Source: JAENVT01 sp040006755 (lineage in GTDB: Bacteria; Actinomycetota; Acidimicrobiia; Acidimicrobiales; Ilumatobacteraceae). From it: 15,289 nt of DNA. A program made the translations under genes and the position numbers. Shown here one piece after another: positions 6,384 to 12,977 of the stretch; the stretch's first letter is position 1, and each line of letters begins with the position of its first letter. Location: the NCBI GenBank assembly GCA_040006755.1, contig JBDTWJ010000084.1:1-15289 (forward strand), read 5' to 3'. The notes under the pieces were generated by a model that searched no databases, was not told the origin of the DNA, and was given only the letters and a program-made list of their open reading frames with translations.

Positions 6384-7268
6384 GTGAAGGGTGAACGGGC
6401 GCTCTACAAGGTCGCAGACGAATGGTTGGCGTCGCAGGTCTCGACCAACACTCGCGCCGCGTACCGTGCCGACTTCGAGGCATTCGCCCAGTGGTGTCGA
6501 GGCATCGGCGCCACACCGTTGAACGCCGATACGGTGACGGTCGGAGCGTTTCAGGCTGCCCGCAGAGCTGCGGGCGACAGCGCCACGACAATTCGCCGTC
6601 GGTGGTACGCGTTGTCTTCGTTCTATCAGTTTGCGATGAACGCACGCTCGACCGACTCGAATCCATTGGACGCAGCGAGCCGGCCGTCGACCGAGTCGAG
6701 CGACACCAGCCCCACGCCGCTGCTGTCGTCGCAATCCGTGAAGAACTACCTGGCGAAGGCGGCGGCCCTGGATACGCGACTCGAGGCACTCGTCTCGCTG
6801 CTGGTCTTCGACGGCTTGAAGCTGGGCGAGGCGTTGGCCCTCGACGTCGATGACCTTTCCGGAAGACCCCCGAATGTAATCCTGTCGATCCGGCGTCACG
6901 ATTCCATCGAACAAGTGGCGCTTCATGACATCACGTCTCGAGCCGTGCGTCGCTGCGCCGGCGATCGCGAAGGTGAGCCTCTGTTCACCAACGCCCGTCG
7001 GTCGCTCCCGGAGGGAACCCGTCGGCGGCTCACGCGCTTCGGGGCCGATCACCTCATCAAACAACTGCGGACCGACGAGGATGGTCCGCTGACCACAAAC
7101 GCGCTACGTCGTTTCCACGTCACGGCCAGTCAAGCGGCCGGCACCGCGCTTGATCGCGTGCGCGAACGAGCCGGGCTCACCGACGTCCGCAGCCTGCGTC
7201 GTTACTTGGGTCCACAGCGAACCAAGGCCGCCCCAGACCGGGCGAGCGCCGAGCACAAAAGCCGTTGA
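6384..7268 (+). CDS. Tyrosine recombinase-like protein with degraded active site
   Basis: The start is GTG at 6384, supported by GGAGGGG 7 nt upstream, giving 294 residues, the usual XerC/D length. The N-terminal SAM-like core-binding domain is at about 8-90 (ADEWLASQVSTNTRAAYRAD, TIRRRWYALSSFYQFAM). The catalytic domain is at about 112-280. Aligned by eye to the family, box I reads DGLKLGEALAL, so the first catalytic Arg is Lys146. The HxxR motif reads TNALRRF, with Asn239 for His and Arg242 kept. The later His/Trp position in ERAGLTDV appears to be Leu265. The nucleophile survives as Tyr274 in RRYLGP. It may bind DNA without normal recombination, or use altered chemistry. It stands alone, with no prophage, cassette or attachment site seen. 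Low resemblance to phage integrases suggests a resident chromosomal paralog. Confidence 0.82.
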   Translation: MKGERALYKVADEWLASQVSTNTRAAYRADFEAFAQWCRGIGATPLNADTVTVGAFQAARRAAGDSATTIRRRWYALSSFYQFAMNARSTDSNPLDAASRPSTESSDTSPTPLLSSQSVKNYLAKAAALDTRLEALVSLLVFDGLKLGEALALDVDDLSGRPPNVILSIRRHDSIEQVALHDITSRAVRRCAGDREGEPLFTNARRSLPEGTRRRLTRFGADHLIKQLRTDEDGPLTTNALRRFHVTASQAAGTALDRVRERAGLTDVRSLRRYLGPQRTKAAPDRASAEHKSR

Positions 7269-7278
7269 GGCTCGAGTA

Positions 7279-7326
7279 CGAACCGTGTAGCAATTCGGAC
7301 GGGAAGAGAGTTCCGCATCCGGTTCG
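7279..7326. terminator. Composite stem-loop between convergent genes
   Basis: Outer arms CGAACCG (7279-7285) and CGGTTCG (7320-7326) enclose an inner hairpin. In the inner part CGGA pairs with TCCG and GGAA (7302-7305) with TTCC (7311-7314), around a GAGAG loop. The two sets of arms overlap by two bases and cannot form completely together. The element fills the 90-bp gap between the convergent recombinase-like gene and the SARP regulator gene. Confidence 0.45.
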
Positions 7327-7358
7327 CGGCGCATCTCTCATCGTCGTTCTCGTGGCGA

Positions 7359-10358
7359 TCATCGCAGCGCCAGCAGCTGAGAGACGATGAGGTCGATCAC
7401 CGACGACGTCGAGGCGCGTTGAGCCTGTTGGTGCGCGACCGCGAATCGGTGTTCTCCGAGCCGCTGACGGAGTTCGGTGACGGTGTTGGTGAGCTTGGCG
7501 GCGGCGGACGGCTGGAAGGGGAATGCGTCGAGCGCGTCTGCCCGTTCGAGTGCTCCATGGATGACGGCGGCGAGTTCGTCGGCGCCCAGCATGTGACAGA
7601 TGCCGAGCACGTGGCGCAAGGACAGCCACTGGTTGGCCCAGTCGCCGGCGCGGTGCCACGCTGAGATGACATCGGCGAAAGCTCGTAGGGCCGCGACTGG
7701 TTCTGCGTCGTGTGCTTCGAGCCAGAGCGTCTCAGTGCGCGCGAACAATTCGAACCAGAGGTTGCCCACCTCACTTGCGAGTGCTTCGCTGCGGTCCAGG
7801 TGTTCGCGTGCATTGGCAGGATCGGTGGTTGCCAACCAAACCCCGAGCGCGTACGCGGCTTGCGCCTGGGCGGTTGGGTTGCGTGATGGGAGCGCGGCCT
7901 CTGCGGCCCGCTGTGCATACACCATCCCGGCTTGGGTTCCGGCCGTGCGTGTTTCGGCGAGAGAGCGCATGTAGTTCGCGTGGGCAATCCTGGCCAGATC
8001 GCCCGACGCAACCGCGCCGTCGATGAGGCGATCGAGTGCGGCTGTGGAACGCGGGTTGTCTCCACGGAACACATAGGCGTTGCCGAGGGCGCGCTCCGCC
8101 AGCCCCAGCGTGTCGGTGCCGTTGAGTCGGGCGAGCGCCGCAGATCGCTCCCCGATCTCGATGGCGGCATCGATCTCTCCTCGTACGAAGCGGCCGTAAG
8201 CGACGATGCCCCAACCGGCAGCGGCTAACGGTTGCGCGGATGAATCGGGATGGGCGAGCACGCTTTCTACCCATCCGATCAGCTCATACCGCAACCGTCG
8301 GAAGGCATGCTCGCGCGCCGAGACGACGATGCCGAGCGCGGTGGAGAGGTCGTTGACGTGCAACGAGTTCCGTACTGCAAGGCGAACGTCGTCGAACAGC
8401 CCGTCGAACCGGTCGAGCCACTCGCGCTCGTCGGCGCCGTGCAACCCGTTCGCGCACCGTTCGGAGATGTCGAGGATCCACGCGCCATGTCGTCGAGCGA
8501 GCTGCTGGGCCTCGCTCTCGTCGAGACTTGCTCCGTACTCGCGAAGGGTCTCGAGCAGGCGATACGTCGTGCGGGGTCCGGCGGATGCCTGCACCATCGA
8601 TTTGTCGACCAGCGACGCGAGAAGTGAGGCGACGGAGTCGCGGGGGATCTCGCCGTAGCCGCAAACCTGTTCGACCGAATCGAGGTCGAACGAGCCGGCG
8701 AAGATCGACAGCCGGCGGAACAGTTGCTGGCTTGGCGAGTCGAGCAGGTCGTACGACCAGTCGACGAGATACTTCAGCGAACGATGACGCTCGTCCGACA
8801 CGCGACTGGACCCCGTGAGGAGCGTGAAGCGATCGCCGAGGCGCTCGATGATCTCGGTCGGTGAGAGAGACCGCGTGCGCGCCGCGGCCAACTCGATCGC
8901 GAGTGGAATGCCGTCGAGCCGACGGCAGAGCTCGGCGATGGCAGGTGCTGACGCCTCATCGGCGACGAAGTCAGGATTGGCAGCGCAGGCCCGCTGCATG
9001 AAGAGGGCGACGGCTGGTGAGGCGACATGGGCCGCGAAGTCAGAACCCTCGTTCGCCACTGTCAACGTCGGAACCTTGTAGACCGTTTCGACTGGCAGTG
9101 CGAGAGGCTCTCGACTTGTCCCAAGGACATACACGTTCGGACACACGCGCAGCAGTCGCTCGATGAATCGGGCGACTGTGTCGAGCACGTGTTCGCAGTT
9201 GTCGAGCACCAACAGCAGTGGGCGCGTGCCCAAGAGGTCCAACACCGACTCCATGACCGACCGGCCCTGCTGCGGTTGCACCTGAAGATGTGTTGCGATC
9301 GCGGCGACAACGCTGTGTTCATCCCGAACTGGAGCGAGTTCAACCATCTCGTTGCCGAGACTGCCGTCCGCAGTCAGTTGTGCGGCGGCCCGCAGAGCAA
9401 TCTGGGTCTTGCCGATGCCCCCTGGGCCGAGCAGTGTCACCAATCGTTGGCGACTGCACAACTCGACAACCCGCGCCACGTCGTCATCGCGGCCGATGAG
9501 ATGCAGACCGCGGATGTCGGCACGTGGTTGCTGCATGGGTCGAGGCCATGTGGTCGGCTGGTCGACTTCGCCCGGCACGTCTGCGGCGTCGATGGCACCC
9601 GCCGCGACGTCGCGTTCGACGCGGACGAACTCCGGCGATGGCTCGAGCCCCAAGTCGTCGCGTAGACGAACTCTGTAGTCGTTCGCGGCGCGAAGTGCCT
9701 CGCCCTGACGCCCCATTCGGTTTAGAGCGAGCAGCAATGCCACCCACGGGCGTTCTCGCCAAGGGTGGTCGACAGTCAGAGCGGAAGCATCGCTCGCTGC
9801 CGCTTCGTCGAGGCCGAGCGCGAGCAAGGTGGCCAGACGCGCCTCGCGTGCTTGGAGGCGCAGCTCCGAGAGTCTCGTCGCCTCGGCTTCCGCCCACCAC
9901 TCATCGCTGAACTCGGCAAACGCGTCACCTCGCCACTCGGCGAGAGCTTCATCGAGATGGGCAAGTGTCTTCGTGCCTGCCGTGCCTTGCCGCTCGAGGC
10001 CAGCGGCGAATGCCGTCTCGAAGCGATCGACATCGGCCACCCCAGGCTCGACTACGAGCCGATACCCCGGTTGCTGACTGTCCAGTCGAATCGGTGGTGG
10101 AAGCGCGCGGCGCAGCCGCGACACGTACGACTGGAGCGTCGCGAGTCCGCTGTCGGGTATGTCGTCGCCCCAGGTGATGTTCATGAGCAGGTCGGTGCTG
10201 ACCACGGAGTTGCGATGGAGGATGAGCGCCGCCAAAAGCCTTCGGGGCTTCTCGCCGCCGATCGAAACCGGCTTGCCCGACGCATCGATGGAGATCGAGC
10301 CCAGGACGCAGACTTTGCCGGTCCGGTCGCTGCTCGAGGTCGCTCCGCCTCCCGCCAC
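7359..10358 (-). CDS. AfsR/SARP-type regulator: winged helix, BTAD, NB-ARC ATPase, TPR-like region
   Basis: Domains run in AfsR order over 999 residues: an OmpR-type winged helix (about 16-103, GGEKPRRLLAALILHRN to QPGYRLVV), a bacterial transcriptional activation domain (about 109-252, VDRFETAF, DHPWRERPWVALLLALNRMG, RDDLGLEPSPE), an NB-ARC/STAND ATPase (about 284-560) and a long helical repeat region. Walker A is GPGGIGKT (311-318), Walker B LLLVLDN (381-387), then GTSREPL (413-419) and GIPLAIELAAARTRS (483-497). The rest (about 600-990) is helical, Ala/Leu-rich and TPR-like; there is no C-terminal LuxR helix-turn-helix. These proteins are cytoplasmic activators gated by nucleotide and ligand or partner binding. 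The start is GTG at 10358, with AAGGA 9 nt upstream. The divergent methyltransferase and cupin genes are obvious candidate targets, though this is inference. Confidence 0.93.
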   Translation of the reverse strand: MAGGGATSSSDRTGKVCVLGSISIDASGKPVSIGGEKPRRLLAALILHRNSVVSTDLLMNITWGDDIPDSGLATLQSYVSRLRRALPPPIRLDSQQPGYRLVVEPGVADVDRFETAFAAGLERQGTAGTKTLAHLDEALAEWRGDAFAEFSDEWWAEAEATRLSELRLQAREARLATLLALGLDEAAASDASALTVDHPWRERPWVALLLALNRMGRQGEALRAANDYRVRLRDDLGLEPSPEFVRVERDVAAGAIDAADVPGEVDQPTTWPRPMQQPRADIRGLHLIGRDDDVARVVELCSRQRLVTLLGPGGIGKTQIALRAAAQLTADGSLGNEMVELAPVRDEHSVVAAIATHLQVQPQQGRSVMESVLDLLGTRPLLLVLDNCEHVLDTVARFIERLLRVCPNVYVLGTSREPLALPVETVYKVPTLTVANEGSDFAAHVASPAVALFMQRACAANPDFVADEASAPAIAELCRRLDGIPLAIELAAARTRSLSPTEIIERLGDRFTLLTGSSRVSDERHRSLKYLVDWSYDLLDSPSQQLFRRLSIFAGSFDLDSVEQVCGYGEIPRDSVASLLASLVDKSMVQASAGPRTTYRLLETLREYGASLDESEAQQLARRHGAWILDISERCANGLHGADEREWLDRFDGLFDDVRLAVRNSLHVNDLSTALGIVVSAREHAFRRLRYELIGWVESVLAHPDSSAQPLAAAGWGIVAYGRFVRGEIDAAIEIGERSAALARLNGTDTLGLAERALGNAYVFRGDNPRSTAALDRLIDGAVASGDLARIAHANYMRSLAETRTAGTQAGMVYAQRAAEAALPSRNPTAQAQAAYALGVWLATTDPANAREHLDRSEALASEVGNLWFELFARTETLWLEAHDAEPVAALRAFADVISAWHRAGDWANQWLSLRHVLGICHMLGADELAAVIHGALERADALDAFPFQPSAAAKLTNTVTELRQRLGEHRFAVAHQQAQRASTSSVIDLIVSQLLALR

Positions 10359-10368
10359 GACTCCTCAT

Positions 10369-10385
10369 CCTTGCACGTCTGCAAG
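10369..10385. promoter_or_regulatory. CTTGCA-N4-TGCAAG palindrome over the regulator's ribosome binding site
   Basis: CTTGCA (10370-10375), CGTC, TGCAAG (10380-10385) form a perfect 6-bp inverted repeat 11 bp before the regulator's start codon. On the regulator's mRNA the arm adjoining the gene contains the AAGG of its Shine-Dalgarno, so folding would partly hide it. As DNA it could be an operator. Confidence 0.45.
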
Positions 10386-10433
10386 CGCGATGCCGCTTGA
10401 TGGCTCCCTGGCTGCAGTCCTTTTGCGATCAGC

Positions 10434-10441
10434 GTGCAAGG
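10434..10441. repeat. Distal arm GTGCAAGG of the regulator-upstream repeat
   Basis: GTGCAAGG is the exact complement of CCTTGCAC at 10369-10376, 57 bp away across the divergent intergenic region, and is a third copy of the TGCAAG core. It lies 21 bp upstream of the methyltransferase start codon. Confidence 0.45.
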
Positions 10442-10462
10442 GGGCCGGATCACGATGCGGCC

Positions 10463-11299
10463 ATGACAATCCAAGAGGACATGACACAGCTCCCGGACCT
10501 CACCGCAGTGAAGGCCCGGCAACAACGAACCTGGGCCTCGGGTGACTACGCCGTGGTTGGCGCCACGCTCCAGATCATCGGCGAACAGCTCTGCGAGACC
10601 GCTGACCTGCGACCGGGACAGCATGTGTTGGACGTCGCGACGGGAAACGGTGGAACGGCGATCGCGGCAGCACGTCGATTCTGCGACGTGACCGGCGCCG
10701 ACTACGTGCCAGAGCTCCTCGAGCGAGCACGCGAGCGGGCACGAGCCGAGCGGTTCAGCATCACCTTCGACGAGGCGGACGCCGAGGCCCTTCCCTATGC
10801 CGATGCATCCTTCGACGCCGTGCTCTCCACGCTTGGTGTGATGTTCACGGCAGACCACGAGCGAGCCGCCGGCGAACTGCTGAGAGTTTGTCGGCCCGGC
10901 GGCGTCATCGCGATGGCGAACTGGACACCGGATGGATTCATCGGCCGGCTCTTCAAGACGATTGGCGCGCACAATCCGCCGCCTGCCGGCGTCGCATCGC
11001 CGCTTGCATGGGCCAACGAAGCAAATCTTCGCCAGCTGTTCGGAGACGGGATCGTCGACATGCGGATCATCCCACGCGAGTTCGTCTTCCGGTATCGCTC
11101 CCCGGAACACTTCCTGGAGGTCTTCCGCACGTACTACGGACCGATGCTGAAAGCGTTCGAAGCGCTCGCCGACGACGGACGCGAAGCACTCGCCGCAGAC
11201 ATCGACCGGCTGTTGACCGAGATGAACACGTCGAGCGAGCACCTGATCGTGCCCAGCGGCTACGTGGAGATCGTTGCGACGCGATCCTCAGCGAGCTGA
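10463..11299 (+). CDS. Class I SAM-dependent methyltransferase
   Basis: The 278-residue product has the Rossmann-fold methyltransferase motifs: motif I VLDVATGNGGTAIAAA (55-70) for S-adenosylmethionine, acidic Asp80 at the end of strand 2 (VTGADYVPELLERAR), DAEALPYADASFDAV (106-120) and LLRVCRPGGVIAMANW (139-154). It resembles UbiE/Methyltransf_11-type small-molecule methylases; the substrate is unknown. An in-frame ATG exists at 10397, but the family resemblance begins near LTAVKARQQRTWASGDYAVVG. I chose the ATG at 10463. It has no Shine-Dalgarno at normal spacing, while CACGAT (10453-10458) lies close upstream and would permit leaderless or nearly leaderless initiation. It is divergent from the SARP regulator and followed by the cupin gene 83 bp later, probably as one transcript. 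Confidence 0.87.
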   Translation: MTIQEDMTQLPDLTAVKARQQRTWASGDYAVVGATLQIIGEQLCETADLRPGQHVLDVATGNGGTAIAAARRFCDVTGADYVPELLERARERARAERFSITFDEADAEALPYADASFDAVLSTLGVMFTADHERAAGELLRVCRPGGVIAMANWTPDGFIGRLFKTIGAHNPPPAGVASPLAWANEANLRQLFGDGIVDMRIIPREFVFRYRSPEHFLEVFRTYYGPMLKAFEALADDGREALAADIDRLLTEMNTSSEHLIVPSGYVEIVATRSSAS

Positions 11300-11301
11300 A
11301 C

Positions 11302-11333
11302 CACACCATCATCACCACCACCACCACCACCCA
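11302..11333. repeat. CAC/ATC trinucleotide microsatellite
   Basis: A run of CAC/ACC and CATCAT triplets follows the methyltransferase stop. The minus strand reads as GGTGGTGGTGGTGG, which could form a two-tier G-quadruplex. Confidence 0.6.
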
Positions 11334-11349
11334 CAAACCACAGCGTTCT

Positions 11350-11363
11350 GCGCCAGTCGGCGC
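11350..11363 (+). other. Small hairpin in the cupin gene leader
   Basis: GCGCC (11350-11354), AGTC, GGCGC (11359-11363) form a 5-bp stem with a tetraloop, 7 nt before the AAGGAG ribosome binding site of the cupin gene. It could protect an mRNA end or modulate translation; it may be incidental. Confidence 0.3.
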
Positions 11364-11382
11364 CCGAAAAAGGAGACAAACA

Positions 11383-11772
11383 ATGCACGTAGCCAAGAAC
11401 GATGTACCCGTGAAGATCGACATCCCTGGCGCCACAGCTCGGCAAGTCCTCGACTTCGGTGACGCCTCGGGGTTCGGGGGGATCGCGGGCGAGTATTTCT
11501 CGCTCGGAGCCGGTACTGACATCGCACCGTTGCTGCAGGGCCTCGAGGGAGACAACTGTCAGGCTCCCCATTGGGGCTACATCATCGCCGGGAAGGTTGT
11601 CGTCACGTACGGCAACGGCACGGCCGAGAGCTGCGAAGACGGAGACCTGTTCTACTGGCCTCCAGGCCACAGCGTCCGCGTGGAACGCGACGCCGAAGTG
11701 ATTCTCTTCAGTCCACAGAAGGAGCACGTCGAAGTTCTCGACCACATGATCGCCAAGATGTCCAACGCGTAG
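11383..11772 (+). CDS. Small single-domain cupin protein
   Basis: This 129-residue protein is a single cupin beta-barrel. The first conserved block is CQAPHWGYIIAGKVVVTYGN (59-78) and the second DGDLFYWPPGHSVRVERDAE (86-105). His63 and His96 are the clearest candidate metal ligands. The usual HxH...E pattern of motif 1 is reduced to one His followed by Trp, so metal binding may be atypical or absent. The start at 11383 has AAGGAG 7 nt upstream, the best ribosome binding site in this part of the window. No substrate can be assigned; small cupins of this kind are annotated as dioxygenase-like, isomerase-like or sensor proteins. It follows the methyltransferase and may act in the same pathway or regulon. 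A short inverted repeat, CGAGCT-C-AGCTCG (11776-11788), follows the stop. Confidence 0.85.
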   Translation: MHVAKNDVPVKIDIPGATARQVLDFGDASGFGGIAGEYFSLGAGTDIAPLLQGLEGDNCQAPHWGYIIAGKVVVTYGNGTAESCEDGDLFYWPPGHSVRVERDAEVILFSPQKEHVEVLDHMIAKMSNA

Positions 11773-11799
11773 CGACGAGCTCAGCTCGAGGGGAGTTGT

Positions 11800-12647
11800 C
11801 CAGCCGGCTCTGTCGATGCGTGCGACGTCGACGAGGATCCATGGATACTGGGCGAAACCCCAACCGGCCACGACGGAGGCGACGGCAACCACCGCCGCGA
11901 CGCGGGCGCTCTTCGGCCGGTTGCGCCAGATCAGCCACAACGATGTCGCGCTTGCAGCGGCCGAGAGCAGCACGACGGGCAGGGCCCGACCGGTCAGTCC
12001 GTGGAACAATCGCGGAGCATCGTCGTGCAACGGCGCGATGCCGGCAAGCGCGGCGCATCCGGTCACCAGTCCGCTTGCGAGTGCGCGTCTGCGACACGCA
12101 GCCAGGAGCGGTGCGTTCTCCTGAACCGCTGCCTCCGCCGTGAGAAAGACGGCGGCAAGAACCGCGGTGGTGAGGAGGTCTGGGTCGCCCAGGAGCTCCA
12201 TCGATCTCCGCTGCCGGCGAGCGGGACACGACCCGACGCGACGACTCCGAAGAAGAAGGGCGTCAAAACCGACGACATCGCGAAGATCGCACCGAACAGT
12301 CGAGCCTTGGCGACGGTCGGAGCAAGCTTTCGAAAGGCGAACGCGCTGCCGCGCAGGATGATGCCGAACGCGGCGAGCGTGAGTGGGACGAACAGGGTTT
12401 CGAATATCGCGGCGAACGCCATAGGGAACGCCGTCCAGAGGTACACGAGCACGAAGATCAGCCACACGTGGTTTGCTTCCCAAACCGGTCCGATCGATTC
12501 GTCGATCAAAGAGCGCGTCTCTGCACCTTGCTGTGCGTCGCCCGCGGTCAAATCCCAGACACCGAAGCCGAAGTCGGTGCCGGCGAACACCGCGTAGGCG
12601 ATCACGCCGACGAACATGATCGCGGCGACGACCGCTGCAAGGCTCAT
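11800..12647 (-). pseudogene. cydB: Cytochrome bd oxidase subunit II, frameshifted and truncated
   Basis: Reading from the ATG at 12647, the first 153 codons are a clear CydB N terminus: AYAVFAGTDFGFGVWDL (17-33), GPVWEANHVWLIFVLVYLWT (53-72), and membrane helices through SSVLTPFFFGVVASG. After SSW the frame loses similarity and stops at 12063. Family resemblance resumes one frame over from about 12189 (GDPDLLTTAVLAAVFLTAEA, LFHGLTGRALPVVLLSA, GWGFAQYPWILV). Restoring one G in the GGG at 12188-12190 joins the two. Resemblance ends near 11800 beside the cupin stop; the last helix or so expected in a protein of about 330-340 residues is missing, and the shifted frame runs on antisense through the cupin gene without stopping. 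CydB is the second subunit of the quinol-oxidising terminal oxidase. This copy is unlikely to work. Confidence 0.85.
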
Positions 12648-12850
12648 CGGCGGGCTCGTGCCGGCGGGGACGAATACGGCGTCGGCAGATCGAGGTTGGT
12701 TTCCTCGCGCCAGCGCCGCGCCATGCTGCGAAGAACCGCGATGGCGCCGCTGACCGTCCTCGTATAGATGATCACCAGCACGATGAAGGTCACCCAGATC
12801 GCGTTGCCGCGAGCGACCGGCGTCATCAACTCTCGCCAACCCGCGCCGGT
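12644..12850 (-). pseudogene. cydA: Cytochrome bd oxidase subunit I, only the last ~65 codons remain
   Basis: From about AGWRELMTPVARG through the helix AIWVTFIVLVIIYTRTVSGA, then LRSMARRWREE and LDLPTPYSSP, the sequence reads like the C terminus of actinobacterial CydA. This is the last transmembrane helix plus a short cytoplasmic tail. Its stop overlaps the cydB start as ATGA (12644-12647), the normal coupled arrangement of the operon. Upstream, a TAG in frame at 12853-12851 ends the resemblance. The heme-binding body of roughly 400 residues is absent and the next DNA is the leader of the GGDEF-EAL gene. A deletion most likely removed it. Confidence 0.75.
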
Positions 12851-12860
12851 CTAGTCATCA

Positions 12861-12876
12861 GGCGCGCTCTCGCGCC
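12861..12876. terminator. GGCGCG-CTCT-CGCGCC hairpin
   Basis: Perfect 6-bp GC arms with a 4-nt loop lie 10 bp beyond the cydA fragment and about 100 bp upstream of the GGDEF-EAL gene. It could be an old terminator exposed by the deletion or a promoter-proximal structure. Confidence 0.35.
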
Positions 12877-12977
12877 CTATCAGCGCGTTTGCGGCAGCGC
12901 AGCGCAGACCCGGACCAAAGTCCTTCAGATCGAGCACTGTTCTGCCGATGGGCATACACACGGCGGAGAGCGAGACC

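Noticed and set aside
6384..7268. The recombinase as marker of an integrated element or integron.
   Set aside because: I found no attachment-site repeats, tRNA gene, cassette array or phage genes around it, and the active site looks degraded.
7337..7391. CTCATCGTC (7337-7345) and its complement GACGATGAG (7383-7391) as a terminator.
   Set aside because: The loop would be 37 nt and one arm lies inside the regulator's last codons. The stem-loop at 7279-7326 is a better candidate.
11274..11462. A frame encoding nine consecutive His residues, resembling a cloning-vector His tag after the methyltransferase.
   Set aside because: The run is out of frame with the methyltransferase and follows its stop. 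The flanking DNA is ordinary and leads into the cupin leader, with no vector sequence. It is a CAC/ACC microsatellite.
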